Source: an uncultured Alphaproteobacteria bacterium
Lineage (GTDB): Bacteria; Pseudomonadota; Alphaproteobacteria; Caulobacterales; Caulobacteraceae
NCBI GenBank assembly: GCA_903822175.1
Contig: CAIJOB010000004.1
Location: 62,001-126,000, forward strand
Reading direction: 5' to 3'
Length of the DNA: 64,000 bases
Below the pieces are notes generated by a model, which did no database searches, was not told where the DNA came from, and saw only the letters and a program-made list of their open reading frames with translations. The translations under genes and the position numbers were made by a program. Positions 1-8,881 of the stretch are shown here, one piece after another; the first letter of the stretch is position 1, and every line of letters begins with the position of its first letter.

Positions 1-41
1 GTCAGGGCCAGCGCCGCCCCCGCCAGCACGTTCCGGATCAT
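1..41 (-). CDS. N-terminus of a secreted protein (partial)
   Basis: Only the first 13 codons lie inside the window. They read M-I-R-N-V-L-A-G-A-A-L-A-L, a positive N-terminus followed by a hydrophobic stretch, as at the start of a signal peptide. A purine-rich GGGAGGGCAGG sits immediately upstream of the ATG (positions 41-39) and is a convincing ribosome binding site. The rest of the gene is beyond the left edge, so its function cannot be given. Confidence 0.5.
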   Translation of the reverse strand, partial: MIRNVLAGAALAL

Positions 42-107
42 CCTGCCCTCCCAGTTCTTCTTGCGGACAGCTAGGGCCTTGTCGCGCCTTCGGGCAAGGG
101 CTGCGAG

Positions 108-1436
108 CTAAGCCCCGCCTTCGTCGCTGCGTTCGATGGTGGCCATGGTCGCCTCCTCGCGGGTCACCGCCACCGGATCGGCGTTGCGCAGGGGCTTGGA
201 GACGAAGGCGTAGACCAGCAGGCCCAGCATCAGCGCCATGTTGAGGAAGAACGGCGCGGCGTGGTTGGCCCGATAGAGCGCCATGAAGGCCGGCGCGAAG
301 ACCGCATTGATGCCGTTGACCGCGGCGATGGCGCCGGCGACCCGCGCCTGGTCCTTCCAGCCCACAGCCAGCGACGCGCCGGCGGTGAAGCCCGGCCGCG
401 CGAAGCCGAAGCCCAGGCTCGCCAGCGCATAGCCCGCCACCACGGTGTGATAGTCCGGCGCGATGGCGACTAAGAGGTTGCCGCCCGCCCCGCAGACCAC
501 GCCCCAGCGCAGGAGCTGCTTGGGCGTCATCTGGAACATGCGGATCAGGCCCCACTGGGCGAGCAGGCCGGCGATCGCCCCGAAGGCCATGGCCATCGCG
601 ATGGAATCCCGGGCCATCATCGGCGAGACGTTCAGCTTGTCGATCACCAGGAAGCCGATGGTCTGCTGCTGGGCGGTCTGGCAGGTGGCGACCACGAAGC
701 CGTAGAGCGCGAAGGGCACCACGCGCGGGTCGCGCCACATGGGACGCGCCTTCTCGGTGGTCTGCTCAAGGGCTTCGGCGGCCAGGTCCTCGGGCGTCGC
801 CTGGGCGCGCCGGCTCTCCGGCAGCAGGCGCCAGACCACCACCAGCATGACCGCGGCGATGCCGGCGAAGGTGAACAGCGGCCCGGCCAGGCCGATGACC
901 GGATAGATGAAATAGGGCGCGAGCCAGGGTCCGAAAACCGTGCCAAGCCCGAAGGCGCCGGCCAGGCTGGCCATGGCCTGGGTGCGTTCTGCCCGGGGCG
1001 TGTGGTCGGCCACATAGGCCTGGTTGGCCGGGTTCGAGGCCGCTCCGAACAGGCCGAACAGCGAGCGGCCGAGCAGCAGCATACCGAAGATCATCATCGG
1101 CGCCGCCATGTGGCGCAGGCCCGCGCTGACCACCACGCCACAGACCGTCATCGAGACCATGAAGCCCGAGAGCCCCACCATCATCAGCGGCTTGCGGCCG
1201 TAGCGGTCCGACGCCTTGGCCCAGAACGGCGAGGAGCAGGCCCAGAGGATCGCCGACAGTGAGAAAATCGCCACAACCATCTCGTCGGGGATGGCCAGCG
1301 AGCGGCCGATCAGCGGCAGGACCGAGATCAGGCCGGTGTTGCCGATCGCGGTGGCCACCGACGAACAGAAGATGATCGCAAACGCCCGCTTGGGCAGCGT
1401 GCTCTGGGCCGGGCTGGAGGCGGCGTTGGCGGACAT
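108..1436 (-). CDS. MFS transporter (DHA1/TetA-like)
   Basis: A 442-aa polytopic inner-membrane protein with about 12 hydrophobic segments, the normal size for the major facilitator superfamily. Motif A of the family is visible in the loop after helix 2 as S-D-R-Y-G-R-K-P (about residues 76-83). The N-terminal half is most like drug:proton antiporters of the TetA/Bcr group, so proton-coupled export of a small molecule is the likely role; the substrate cannot be read from sequence. The central cytoplasmic loop (about 205-235) is charged, as expected. It is transcribed divergently from motA with about 105 nt between the start codons. No clear Shine-Dalgarno precedes the ATG. Confidence 0.85.
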   Translation of the reverse strand: MSANAASSPAQSTLPKRAFAIIFCSSVATAIGNTGLISVLPLIGRSLAIPDEMVVAIFSLSAILWACSSPFWAKASDRYGRKPLMMVGLSGFMVSMTVCGVVVSAGLRHMAAPMMIFGMLLLGRSLFGLFGAASNPANQAYVADHTPRAERTQAMASLAGAFGLGTVFGPWLAPYFIYPVIGLAGPLFTFAGIAAVMLVVVWRLLPESRRAQATPEDLAAEALEQTTEKARPMWRDPRVVPFALYGFVVATCQTAQQQTIGFLVIDKLNVSPMMARDSIAMAMAFGAIAGLLAQWGLIRMFQMTPKQLLRWGVVCGAGGNLLVAIAPDYHTVVAGYALASLGFGFARPGFTAGASLAVGWKDQARVAGAIAAVNGINAVFAPAFMALYRANHAAPFFLNMALMLGLLVYAFVSKPLRNADPVAVTREEATMATIERSDEGGA

Positions 1437-1530
1437 GATGCGGGATTAGGCCGCAAGGGCGCGCGGTGCAAACGCCCGGGGTTAATCACCGCCTATTAAG
1501 CAATAACGGCGATGTTCCACGCTGCGTCGC

Positions 1531-1544
1531 GGGAGAATCCCTTG
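1531..1544 (+). promoter_or_regulatory. ribosome binding site and TTG start of motA
   Basis: GGGAG at 1531-1535 lies 6 nt before a TTG at 1542. The protein from this TTG begins (M)FQIIGIVLLF, the usual start of MotA. The in-frame ATG at 1512 has no Shine-Dalgarno and would add ten atypical residues. A GANTC site (GAATC, 1535-1539), the recognition sequence of the cell-cycle methyltransferase CcrM, overlaps this ribosome binding site. Confidence 0.65.
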
Positions 1545-2417
1545 TTCCAGATTATCGGCATCGTGCTGCTGTTCGCCCTGGTGTTCGGCAGCTTCATCAT
1601 GACCGGCGGCAACATCGCCGTGATCCTGGGCGCGCTCCCGTCCGAAATGATGACCATCGGCGGCGCCGGCGTCGCCAGCGTGCTGATCGCCAACTCCATG
1701 GGCGTGCTGAAGGGCCTGGGCGGCGGCATGGGCAAGGTCTTCAAGGGCCCCAAGTGGAAGGCCAGCGACTACCGCGACCTGCTGAGCCTGCTGTTCCTGC
1801 TCACCAAGACCATGAAGTCCAAGGGCGTCATCGCCCTGGAAAGCCACATCGAGACGCCCAAGGAGAGCTCGATCTTCTCCCGCTATCCGAAGATCATGCA
1901 CGACCACTTCGCCGTCGATTTCATCTGCGACACTCTGCGGATGATGACCATGAACCTGGAAGACCCGCACCAGGTCGAAGACGCGATGGATAAGCAGCTC
2001 GAAAAGCACCATCACGAGGCGCTGGCCCCGCCGCACGCGCTGACCACGCTGGCCGACGGCCTGCCGGCTCTGGGCATCGTCGCCGCCGTGCTGGGCGTCA
2101 TCAAGACCATGGGCGCGATCACCGAACCCCCGGCCGTGCTGGGCGAAATGATCGGCTCGGCCCTGGTCGGCACCTTCCTGGGCGTGTTCCTGGCCTATGG
2201 CCTGGTCGGCCCGATGGCGACGCGGATGGCCGCGGTCATCGACGAAGACGGCGCCTTCTACAAGATCATCCAGTGCGTGCTGGTCGCCCACCTGCATGGC
2301 AACGCCGCCCAGATCTCCGTCGAGATCGGCCGCGGCAACGTGCCAACCCCGAACCAGCCGAGCTTCCTGGAGCTGGAAGAGGCGCTCAACACCATTCCGG
2401 CCGAGGGCGCCGCCTAG
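1542..2417 (+). CDS. motA: flagellar motor stator protein MotA
   Basis: A 291-aa protein with the MotA/TolQ/ExbB proton-channel fold. Two helices lie at the N-terminus (GIVLLFALVFGSFIM and an I-L-G-A-L-P-S-E-M segment). There is a large cytoplasmic loop with the conserved charged stretch around DPHQVEDAMD, and then two helices (ALGIVAAVLGVIKTMG and the GSALVGTFLGVFLAYGLVGP region) that carry the conserved Pro of the channel. MotA pairs with MotB to form the stator that drives flagellar rotation. motB is not adjacent, as in Caulobacter, where the two genes are apart. The start is taken at TTG 1542 because of the GGGAG upstream; ATG 1512 is the alternative. A lipoprotein gene follows 14 nt downstream. 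Confidence 0.93.
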   Translation: MFQIIGIVLLFALVFGSFIMTGGNIAVILGALPSEMMTIGGAGVASVLIANSMGVLKGLGGGMGKVFKGPKWKASDYRDLLSLLFLLTKTMKSKGVIALESHIETPKESSIFSRYPKIMHDHFAVDFICDTLRMMTMNLEDPHQVEDAMDKQLEKHHHEALAPPHALTTLADGLPALGIVAAVLGVIKTMGAITEPPAVLGEMIGSALVGTFLGVFLAYGLVGPMATRMAAVIDEDGAFYKIIQCVLVAHLHGNAAQISVEIGRGNVPTPNQPSFLELEEALNTIPAEGAA

Positions 2418-2431
2418 ACAGGGCCTATGCG

Positions 2432-2725
2432 ATGAGCATCCCCCGCAACCTGCTGATCGCCGCCATCGCCGCTCTCTCGGTCGCCGCCTGTTCGAAGTCG
2501 GCCGACAAACCCGACGCCGCCGCCAGCACGGCGGGCTCGCCCTCCAACAGCGCCGCGGCCGACACCGCCAAGGCCCAGGCGGCCCTCACCGCCGCGGCCG
2601 ACGCCGCCAATGACGACAGCCGGGCTGAAGAGACAGCCACGCCGACCGCCGGACCGCCGCCGTCCGAGACGCCGCCAGCGGCCACTGCCGCAGCAGCGCC
2701 TGCCGCCACGCCGCCGAAGAAATAG
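2432..2725 (+). CDS. small Ala-rich lipoprotein
   Basis: A 97-aa protein with a lipoprotein signal peptide: positive MSIPR, a hydrophobic core, and the lipobox L-S-V-A-A-C with the modified Cys near residue 20. The mature part is low-complexity, rich in Ala, Asp and Pro, with a helical middle and a Pro/Ala tail ending P-P-K-K. No enzyme motif is visible. It begins 14 nt after motA and may be co-transcribed, but nothing ties it functionally to the stator. The base composition matches the neighbours. I do not recognise a named family; a cell-envelope spacer or structural role is only a guess. Confidence 0.7.
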   Translation: MSIPRNLLIAAIAALSVAACSKSADKPDAAASTAGSPSNSAAADTAKAQAALTAAADAANDDSRAEETATPTAGPPPSETPPAATAAAAPAATPPKK

Positions 2726-2773
2726 CCGGCCCGACGCCCGCAGACCGAAGCGCCGCGCTATACCGTGGCCGCG

Positions 2774-4570
2774 ATGAGCGCCGACGACCCGCCAAGCCCC
2801 CTGACCTGGACCGACGACGGCCAGCCGCGCTCGCGGCTCTATGACGACGTCTATTTCTCCGCCGAAGACGGCCTGGCCGAGGCCCGCGCGGTCTTCCTGG
2901 AGGGCTGCGGCCTCCCCGAGGCCTGGGCGGGCCGCAGCCGTTTCACGGTCGGCGAGCTGGGGTTCGGAACCGGCCTGAACGTGCTGGCGCTCATCGAGCT
3001 TTGGGCGAGAACGCGTCCGCCCGGCGGCCAGCTGCACATCTTCTCCGTCGAAGCCCATCCGATCACCGCCGACGAGGCCCGCCGAGCCCTGGCCGGTTGG
3101 CCGGAGCTTTCGGGCCTGGCGGACCGCTTGACGGCGCAGTGGCCCGGCCGGGCGACGGGGCCGCATCGGATCGAGTTCCCGGACCTGGGCGTCATCCTCG
3201 ACGTGACGGTGGGCGAGGTGGCCGAGGCGCTTTCCGGCTGGTCCGGCCGCGCCGACGCCTGGTTCCTCGACGGCTTCGCCCCGGCCCGCAATCCGGCCAT
3301 GTGGCGCGACGAGGTGCTGAGCCTGGTCGCCGCCCGCTCCCACGCCGGCGCCGTGGCCGCCACCTTCACCGTCGCGGGCCAGGTGCGCCGTGGCCTCGCC
3401 GCCGCCGGCTTCGAGGTCGCCAGGGCCCCAGGGTTTGGCCGCAAACGCGAGCGGCTGACCGCTCGGCTGCCCGGTGAGGCGCCAGAGCCCGTTGCGCCCC
3501 GGCGCGTCGCCATCGTCGGCGCCGGCATCGGCGGCGCTTCGGCGGCCCGCGCGGTCCGCGCCTTGGGTGGCGAGGCCGTGGTCTTCGACGCGCAGGCGCG
3601 CGGCTCCGGCGCCTCGGGCAATCCCGCCGCCCTGGTGACGCCCCGCCTGGACGCCGGGCTTGCGGAACCCGCCCAGGTCTTCGCCCAGACCTTCCGCCGA
3701 GCCGTAGCGCTCTATGAGGCGGAACCGGGCCTGATCGTCAGCCGAGGCGCCCTGCAGTTGGCCGTGGATCACCGCGACATCGCCCGCTTCGACAAGGTGG
3801 CCGCCTCCGACCTCTTCGAACCTGGATCAGTGGAGCGCCTGACCTCAGACCAGACCACCGCCCGGCTCGGCGAGGACGCGGCCGAAGGCCTGATCCTATA
3901 CGACGGGCTGGTGATCGAGCCCGCCGTCCTGCTGGCCGCCTGGACGCCCCAGGTGCGCGACGCGGCGGTCGCAAGGCTGGAGCTGGCTGACGACGGCTGG
4001 CGGCTGCTGGACGCGCAGGGCGAGGTGCTGGACACCGTCGACGCGGTGATCGTGGCCGCGGGCCTGGCGACCGGCGAGCTGGCGCCCGGCCTGCCGCTCA
4101 GCGCGGTGCGCGGCCAGGCGAGCTTCACCACCCTCGACGACCCGCCGCCGGCCGTGGCCTTTGGCGGCTATGCGATCCCCACACGTGACGGCGTCCTGTT
4201 CGGCGCCACCAACGACCGCGACGACACCGCGCGCGACCTGCGGGCCGAAGACCACGAGCGCAATCTTGGCTTCCTGGCCCAGGGCTTGCCTATGCTCGCC
4301 GCGCGTCTAGGCGGCCGGTCCTTGGAGGGCCGCGCCTCGATCCGCGTCACCACACCGGACTACCTGCCGGTGGCCGGCCCCGCGCCCAAGAGCCCGCCCG
4401 GCCTCTTCGTGCTCAGCGGCTTCGGCGCCCGGGGCTTCTGCCTGGCGCCGCTGCTGGCCGAGCATGTGGCGGCGCTGGCGCTTGGCGCGCCCTCACCCCT
4501 GCCGCAGCCGCTGGCCGCCTTCGTCGACCCGGCCCGTTTCGCCCGCCGCGCGGCCAGACGAGGCTCCTAG
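2774..4570 (+). CDS. mnmC: bifunctional tRNA mnm5s2U34 methyltransferase / FAD-dependent oxidoreductase MnmC
   Basis: A 598-aa two-domain enzyme of wobble-uridine modification in tRNA. The N-terminal half (about 1-230) is the DUF752-type SAM methyltransferase, with the glycine-rich G-E-L-G-F-G-T-G-L-N motif near residue 60 and the D-A-W-F-L-D-G-F-A-P motif near 165. The C-terminal half opens with a Rossmann FAD motif V-A-I-V-G-A-G-I-G-G near 245 and continues as a DAO-type oxidoreductase, with G-F-G-A-R-G-F near the end. In MnmC the oxidoreductase domain removes the carboxymethyl group and the methyltransferase then adds a methyl. ATG 2774 is preferred; an in-frame GTG lies at 2765. Length and domain order are normal. 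Confidence 0.93.
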   Translation: MSADDPPSPLTWTDDGQPRSRLYDDVYFSAEDGLAEARAVFLEGCGLPEAWAGRSRFTVGELGFGTGLNVLALIELWARTRPPGGQLHIFSVEAHPITADEARRALAGWPELSGLADRLTAQWPGRATGPHRIEFPDLGVILDVTVGEVAEALSGWSGRADAWFLDGFAPARNPAMWRDEVLSLVAARSHAGAVAATFTVAGQVRRGLAAAGFEVARAPGFGRKRERLTARLPGEAPEPVAPRRVAIVGAGIGGASAARAVRALGGEAVVFDAQARGSGASGNPAALVTPRLDAGLAEPAQVFAQTFRRAVALYEAEPGLIVSRGALQLAVDHRDIARFDKVAASDLFEPGSVERLTSDQTTARLGEDAAEGLILYDGLVIEPAVLLAAWTPQVRDAAVARLELADDGWRLLDAQGEVLDTVDAVIVAAGLATGELAPGLPLSAVRGQASFTTLDDPPPAVAFGGYAIPTRDGVLFGATNDRDDTARDLRAEDHERNLGFLAQGLPMLAARLGGRSLEGRASIRVTTPDYLPVAGPAPKSPPGLFVLSGFGARGFCLAPLLAEHVAALALGAPSPLPQPLAAFVDPARFARRAARRGS

Positions 4571-4632
4571 GCGCCCCGCGCGGCGGGATATAGGTTGAGC
4601 TTGGGGGACGGAACGCCTTGAGGATCCAACCG

Positions 4633-5022
4633 ATGAAGACCCCAGTTCTCGCCGCCGCCCTGGTGCTGACGCTCGCCGCCGCCTCAGCCGCAAGCGCGGC
4701 CGACAAGCCGGCCAAGGATGAGTGCTTCTGGGCGCGCAACGTCACCAGCTTCGCCGCACCCGACGACCACACCGTCTATGTGAAGGTCAATCAGCACGAC
4801 GTCTTCCGCCTGGACCTGCTGATCTCCTGCCCGGACGTCGACTGGAACCAGCGGGTCGCCCTGCAATCCAGCCACGGCGCAGGCGGCAGCATCTGCAGCC
4901 CGCTCGACGCCGAGATCATCAGTCACGCCCAGGGGATCGGCCACCAGCGTTGCCCGGTGAAAGCCATCCACAAGCTGACGCCCGACGAGATCGCCGCCCT
5001 GCCGAAGAAGGCCAAGCCTTAG
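4633..5022 (+). CDS. secreted DUF6491 family protein
   Basis: A 129-aa exported protein. The signal peptide MKTPVLAAALVLTL...ASA is cut near residue 22. The mature domain has the pattern of the DUF6491 family, common in Caulobacterales and Sphingomonadales: E-C-F-W-A-R-N-V near the front, D-D-H-T-V-Y-V-K-V, then S-C-P-D-V-D-W, and a tail Q-R-C-P-V-K-A-I-H-K-L-T-P-D-E-I-A-A-L-P. Four Cys residues are placed to allow disulfides in the periplasm. Function is unknown. The ATG at 4633 is preferred because an AGGATC lies just upstream and the signal peptide starts here; a TTG at 4618 is the alternative. It is convergent with the TonB-dependent receptor gene. Confidence 0.8.
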   Translation: MKTPVLAAALVLTLAAASAASAADKPAKDECFWARNVTSFAAPDDHTVYVKVNQHDVFRLDLLISCPDVDWNQRVALQSSHGAGGSICSPLDAEIISHAQGIGHQRCPVKAIHKLTPDEIAALPKKAKP

Positions 5023-5044
5023 CCAGCGGCCGACTAGCCTCGCG

Positions 5045-5080
5045 CGCAAAGAGAAGGGCGCCGCCACGCGGACGGCGCCC
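5045..5080 (-). terminator. rho-independent terminator of the TonB-dependent receptor gene
   Basis: An 8-bp perfect stem (GGGCGCCG at 5056-5063 with CGGCGCCC at 5073-5080) has a 9-nt loop. Read on the minus strand it is followed by TTCTCTTTG, a T-rich tail. On the plus strand no T-run follows, so it mainly serves the minus-strand gene. Confidence 0.6.
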
Positions 5081-5135
5081 CGGGGGAAGTCTGGGCCACA
5101 CACAAAGGGAGTAAGTGCAGGCCCGGTGTTCCGCC

Positions 5136-8100
5136 TTAAAACTTCTTCTTCACGCCCATCTCGAAGACCCGGCCGAGCGGGTTCCCGGTGGTGTAGTCGT
5201 AGTTGTAGTTGCTGGGAGCGTCCGGAGGATCGGTGTTGAGGATGTTCTGGATGCTCAGCGTGAGCGTCGTGTTCCAGGCCAGATCGGCCTGCACGGTGAT
5301 GTCGTGCTGGATGAAGTCCTTCAGCTTGCCGATGGTGCCTGCGGTGTAGCCGGGGGCCACGCCCGGCGTGGCCACGATCACGTCGTTGGCGGTGTTGATC
5401 GCCGCGGTGGTGCCTTCCGCGTAGCGCAGCTGGTAGCGGACGTTGATGTTCTCGCGATGGAAGTTGAGCCAGAAGTTGGCGCGGAGCTTCGGATAGGAGA
5501 AGAACGCCGACTGCAGGTCGTGGGTGCCCGCCCGGTCGAAGGGCGCGGCGAACACGACGTTGGGCGCGCCCAGCAGCGCGAAGGCGCCGCGGGCGTATTC
5601 CTTCAGATAGGTCGCCTCGACGCCCACTTCGTAAGACCCGTCGTACCAGCCATTCCAGTCGTAGGAAGAGCGTAGGTCGTAGCCTGAAGTCTGGGTCGGC
5701 GGGCCGTTGACCGCGAAGGTGTCGATCCGCAGGACGTTGGCCGAGTTGCAACCCGCGTTCGAGAACTGGAAGCGGGCCTGCAGCGCCGCGAAGGCCGCAT
5801 CGCCGCAGTGGCCGGCCGCCGTTGGGAACATGGCCGCGAACAGATTGGACGCGCCCTCGGTGGTCAGCTCGTTCTTGAACTTGAACAAGTAGTAGTCGAG
5901 CGTGAGATTGAACCCGCCCTTCTGGACGATGAAGCCGGCGGAATAGGAGTCGGCCGTCTCCGGCTGCAGGGAGGCGTTGCCGCAGGTCTGCACCGCGCGG
6001 TACTGGCCGCCGATATTGGCGACGCCTACGCCGCAGTTGGGGTTCACCTGTCCCGCGGTCGGGGCGCGGAAGGTGGTGCCCACCGTGCCACGCAGCGCCA
6101 GCCAGTCCAGCACCGACCACTTGACGGCCAGTTTCGGATTGGTGGTGTCCAGCCCGTTGGAGAACTTCTCGTACCGCGCCGCGACGGTCGCCTCGAGATT
6201 GTCGAGCAGCGGAAGCTTGAGCTCTCCGAAGCCGGCGATGACGTCCTGGCTGTCATCGGAGTTGTTCGACGAGCCGAAGAAGATCAGCGGGCCGGCCGGC
6301 GCGCCGCAGACCGGCGTCCCATCGTCGACGGAGTCGACGCAGGGGTTCACCTTGTTGTTGAACAGATCGCCGATGATCCCGACGTCGCGGTTGTAGCGGT
6401 ACTGCGTCCCCGCCGCCCACTGCACCTTACCGCCCGGCAGCGTGATGCCCCACAGGTCGCCGCTGAACACCGCCTCGGCCGCCAGAATCTCGGACGTGTT
6501 GATGTTGGTGTAGTTGCCATAGAGCGACCGCAGCACGTCGTTGTTGTTCTGCACCAGCGGGTTGGCCGCGCCGCGGTAGTAGGGGTTCGGCTGGCCGTTG
6601 GTAGCGCTGACCGCCACCGAGTTGGTGAACGGGTTGAAGAAGTAGCAGCCGACGGCATTGTTGCCGGCGTTGGCCGGGTTGGCCCGCTCGGCGATCGTGC
6701 ACTGGTCCGACGCCCCCTGCCGGCTTCCAAAGCCGTTCAAGGCGTTCTGCACCCTGTCCACCACCAGGTCGTTGGTGTTCACCCGCGCCTCGGTCTTCAT
6801 GTAGGTCAGGTTGGTGTCGAAGTGGATGTTGTCGAACACCGTGCCGGCGAAGCCGCCGGACACCCGATAGGCGGTCGAGCGGATCTGCTGGTAGTCCGCC
6901 CCGTCGGGATGGCCGGGGAAGCCGGCGTTGGCGATAAAGCGGAAGGCCGTCTGCGAGATGTCGACGCCGGCGGTATTCAGACCGCTGCCGCCGAGCGCGC
7001 CGTTGGTCCGGGCCGCGTTGGCCGCCGTCTGGATCCCCGCGCACTGCGCCGCCGTCAGGGGGGCCGCGCACGTCGTGTAGAGGTCGATCAGCCCCGGGCT
7101 GTTGGAGGGCACATTGTAGCGCACGAAGAAGTTGAGCGCGCCCGGTGTCGACTGCGAGCCTGACAGGCCGCCAAGGCTGGTGGGCGTCGGAAACTGGGTG
7201 TTTCCGTTGGCCGGCGAGATACGCTGGTTCGGCGTGTTGTTGCGGTTCCAGGCCACTTCGCCGTGGAACCGAAGCCTGTCGTTGAACTCGTAGTTCACCT
7301 CTCCGTAGAGCTGGTAGTGGTCTTCCTCGTTCACGATGTCGTTGAAGTTGGTGAACTGGAACCGGCAGGTTGAGCCTGTCGCGGTTTCGGGGCTGAGCGC
7401 GTTCACCGGCACCACCAGGCCTGCCACAGTGTTGGTCAGCTGGCCGCCCAGCGGCGTGCAGCCGTTGTCGTGGAAGAGGATGGCGCCGGCGGCGTTGTTG
7501 GTGACGAAATTGCCGGGGTTCGAGTTCCCCGACCAGCCGCCGTAGTTGATGCTTTCAAACGGTGTGACAGCCCAGTCGCGGTCTTGCGCATCCAGGCGCG
7601 AACGGTGGCGGTAGCCGGCGGTCAGCAGGATGTTGCCGCTGTCGAACTTCTTCCCGTAGGCGATGCTGCCCCGGTACTCGCCGTTGGTGTCCTCGACGTA
7701 GGAGTAGTCGGCATTCATCTCGAAGCCGTCGAGGTCGCGGCGGGTGATGAAGTTGACGACCCCGCCGATGGCTTCCGAGCCATAGGTCGCCGCGGCGCCG
7801 TCCTTGAGGATCTCGATGCGGCCCAGCGCCGCCTGCGGGATAAAGTTGAGGTCGGCGCCGCCGCCCTGGAAGGCGGCCTGGGCGCTGTCGGACAGGCGCC
7901 GGCCGTTCATCAGGGTGAGCGTGCGGCTTGAGCCAAAGCCGCGCAGGTTGATGGAGGCCGTGCCGGCGCCGCCGTTGTAGCGGTTCGATTCGCCGAGACC
8001 GGAGACCGAGGCGGTCAGCGTCTTGACCAGTTGCAGGGGGGTCGGGGAGCCTTGCTTTTCCAGGGTCGCGGTCGAGAGCACGTCCACAGGCAGGGCCGAG

Positions 8101-8282
8101 TTGGTCGGAGTGCCGGCGATATAGGAGCCGGTGACGACGATCTCGCTGACCTCCGGGGCCGCCGGCGTCGCCGCCGCGGCCAGGGCCGCCTTGCTGGTCT
8201 GCGCGGCGGCCCCGCCGCCGACGCCGAACGCCAGAACGACGGCCAACATCGAGCCGCCGCAGAAGTATCTGCTCTTCAACAT
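5136..8282 (-). CDS. TonB-dependent outer-membrane receptor
   Basis: A 1048-aa outer-membrane protein of the large TonB-dependent receptor class. A signal peptide ends near A-A-A-Q (residue 28). The mature N-terminus carries a TonB-box-like S-E-I-V-V-T-G-S (about 45-52). The plug domain follows, with L-R-G-F-G-S-S-R-T-L-T-L-M-N-G-R-R-L near 113 and E-I-L-K-D-G-A-A-A-T-Y-G-S near 155, both classic for this family. The long remainder is the beta-barrel and ends in V-K-K-K-F, the usual aromatic last residue. It imports a bulky ligand through TonB energy; the ligand is not readable. GGAGGA lies 7 nt before the ATG. No regulator or inner-membrane transporter is adjacent. Confidence 0.95.
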   Translation of the reverse strand: MLKSRYFCGGSMLAVVLAFGVGGGAAAQTSKAALAAAATPAAPEVSEIVVTGSYIAGTPTNSALPVDVLSTATLEKQGSPTPLQLVKTLTASVSGLGESNRYNGGAGTASINLRGFGSSRTLTLMNGRRLSDSAQAAFQGGGADLNFIPQAALGRIEILKDGAAATYGSEAIGGVVNFITRRDLDGFEMNADYSYVEDTNGEYRGSIAYGKKFDSGNILLTAGYRHRSRLDAQDRDWAVTPFESINYGGWSGNSNPGNFVTNNAAGAILFHDNGCTPLGGQLTNTVAGLVVPVNALSPETATGSTCRFQFTNFNDIVNEEDHYQLYGEVNYEFNDRLRFHGEVAWNRNNTPNQRISPANGNTQFPTPTSLGGLSGSQSTPGALNFFVRYNVPSNSPGLIDLYTTCAAPLTAAQCAGIQTAANAARTNGALGGSGLNTAGVDISQTAFRFIANAGFPGHPDGADYQQIRSTAYRVSGGFAGTVFDNIHFDTNLTYMKTEARVNTNDLVVDRVQNALNGFGSRQGASDQCTIAERANPANAGNNAVGCYFFNPFTNSVAVSATNGQPNPYYRGAANPLVQNNNDVLRSLYGNYTNINTSEILAAEAVFSGDLWGITLPGGKVQWAAGTQYRYNRDVGIIGDLFNNKVNPCVDSVDDGTPVCGAPAGPLIFFGSSNNSDDSQDVIAGFGELKLPLLDNLEATVAARYEKFSNGLDTTNPKLAVKWSVLDWLALRGTVGTTFRAPTAGQVNPNCGVGVANIGGQYRAVQTCGNASLQPETADSYSAGFIVQKGGFNLTLDYYLFKFKNELTTEGASNLFAAMFPTAAGHCGDAAFAALQARFQFSNAGCNSANVLRIDTFAVNGPPTQTSGYDLRSSYDWNGWYDGSYEVGVEATYLKEYARGAFALLGAPNVVFAAPFDRAGTHDLQSAFFSYPKLRANFWLNFHRENINVRYQLRYAEGTTAAINTANDVIVATPGVAPGYTAGTIGKLKDFIQHDITVQADLAWNTTLTLSIQNILNTDPPDAPSNYNYDYTTGNPLGRVFEMGVKKKF

Positions 8283-8690
8283 GGTCGGGTCCTCCCCCTG
8301 AATGCCGCTGGCGCTCGTCTTGTGCGAGCGCTTCAGCGCGAAGCGGGGTGACCATCCGATGCGCTCAACAGCAGCGCCAGTTCTTTTCTGGCATGCAACA
8401 TAACGATGTTATAAAAATCGGAGCGGCGCGCCGTTTGTTGCCGCTGATAAGCTATAAATAATTGTACATACTGAGAATTCTAAAAGGACCGCCACTCCAC
8501 CGTGGCTGAATCCGGGCGGGCGCGTTCGCTACCGTAGTGTGTCAGTTGATTCTCTTGTGTGTCTGACTGACATAATTGAGTTGCGAACCCGGCGCCGCGC
8601 CAGCGCCGCTCGCGCGGGCCAGGATCGTACCGTCAGTTCGAAATCGCGGTCTGGCCGCGGCCTGTGGCGGAAATGTCGCGTTCACCAAAA
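8283..8690. promoter_or_regulatory. AT-rich upstream region of the TonB-dependent receptor
   Basis: No coding sequence is supported here. Positions 8398-8495 are far richer in A/T than the surroundings (a run such as GATAAGCTATAAATAATTG), which fits a promoter or regulator-binding zone for the minus-strand receptor gene. Around 8540-8575 there are repeated GTGTGTC tracts and a GTCAGT/ACTGAC inverted pair. I cannot assign a specific -35/-10 or a named operator. Confidence 0.35.
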
Positions 8691-8709
8691 TGTAGGCGCC
8701 GGCGCCTAC
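8686..8709 (-). terminator. perfect palindrome, likely terminator of the 43-aa gene
   Basis: GTAGGCGCC at 8692-8700 is followed directly by its complement GGCGCCTAC at 8701-8709, an 18-bp perfect palindrome. On the minus strand it folds as a 7-bp stem with a CCGG loop and is followed by ATTTTGG, a short T-run. It lies 41 nt past the stop of the small minus-strand gene. An operator role is the alternative. Confidence 0.4.
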
Positions 8710-8749
8710 CGGCCGGCCTGGCTTTCGCCGTGGCCATCAGGCGCGGCGG

Positions 8750-8881
8750 CTAGCCCTTCAGGCTGGCCAGGAAGACCAGGGCAGGCACCACCAGGACACC
8801 AATCATCAGGGCGGCGTAGCGGCTCCAACGGTCGACCTGTTGTTGATTGTCGTGGCTGAACTGCACTTGGATCGTCTCCAT
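8750..8881 (-). CDS. 43-aa single-pass membrane protein
   Basis: A short reading frame of 43 codons. The N-terminal 22 residues are polar (METIQVQFSHDNQQQVDRWS...). They are followed by one hydrophobic helix (about residues 23-41, AALMIGVLVVPALVFLASL) and a final K-G. This polar-then-helix layout with an aromatic/Arg border (W-S-R-Y) is typical of real small membrane proteins and unlikely by chance. A modest AAGG lies upstream of the ATG. It follows the tRNA-Val gene on the same strand by about 120 nt and ends before a palindrome that could be its terminator. I do not recognise the family; a membrane-associated regulatory or accessory subunit is only a guess. Confidence 0.6.
   Translation of the reverse strand: METIQVQFSHDNQQQVDRWSRYAALMIGVLVVPALVFLASLKG

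Noticed and set aside
1484..1501. TTAA-N10-TTAA upstream of motA as a CtrA box
   Set aside because: The CtrA consensus needs seven bases between the TTAA halves; here there are ten, so the match is not credible.
5808..7163. 451-codon open frame on the plus strand inside the TonB-dependent receptor gene
   Set aside because: Its product is rich in Arg, Val, Gly and His without domain features, and the opposite strand encodes a complete receptor.
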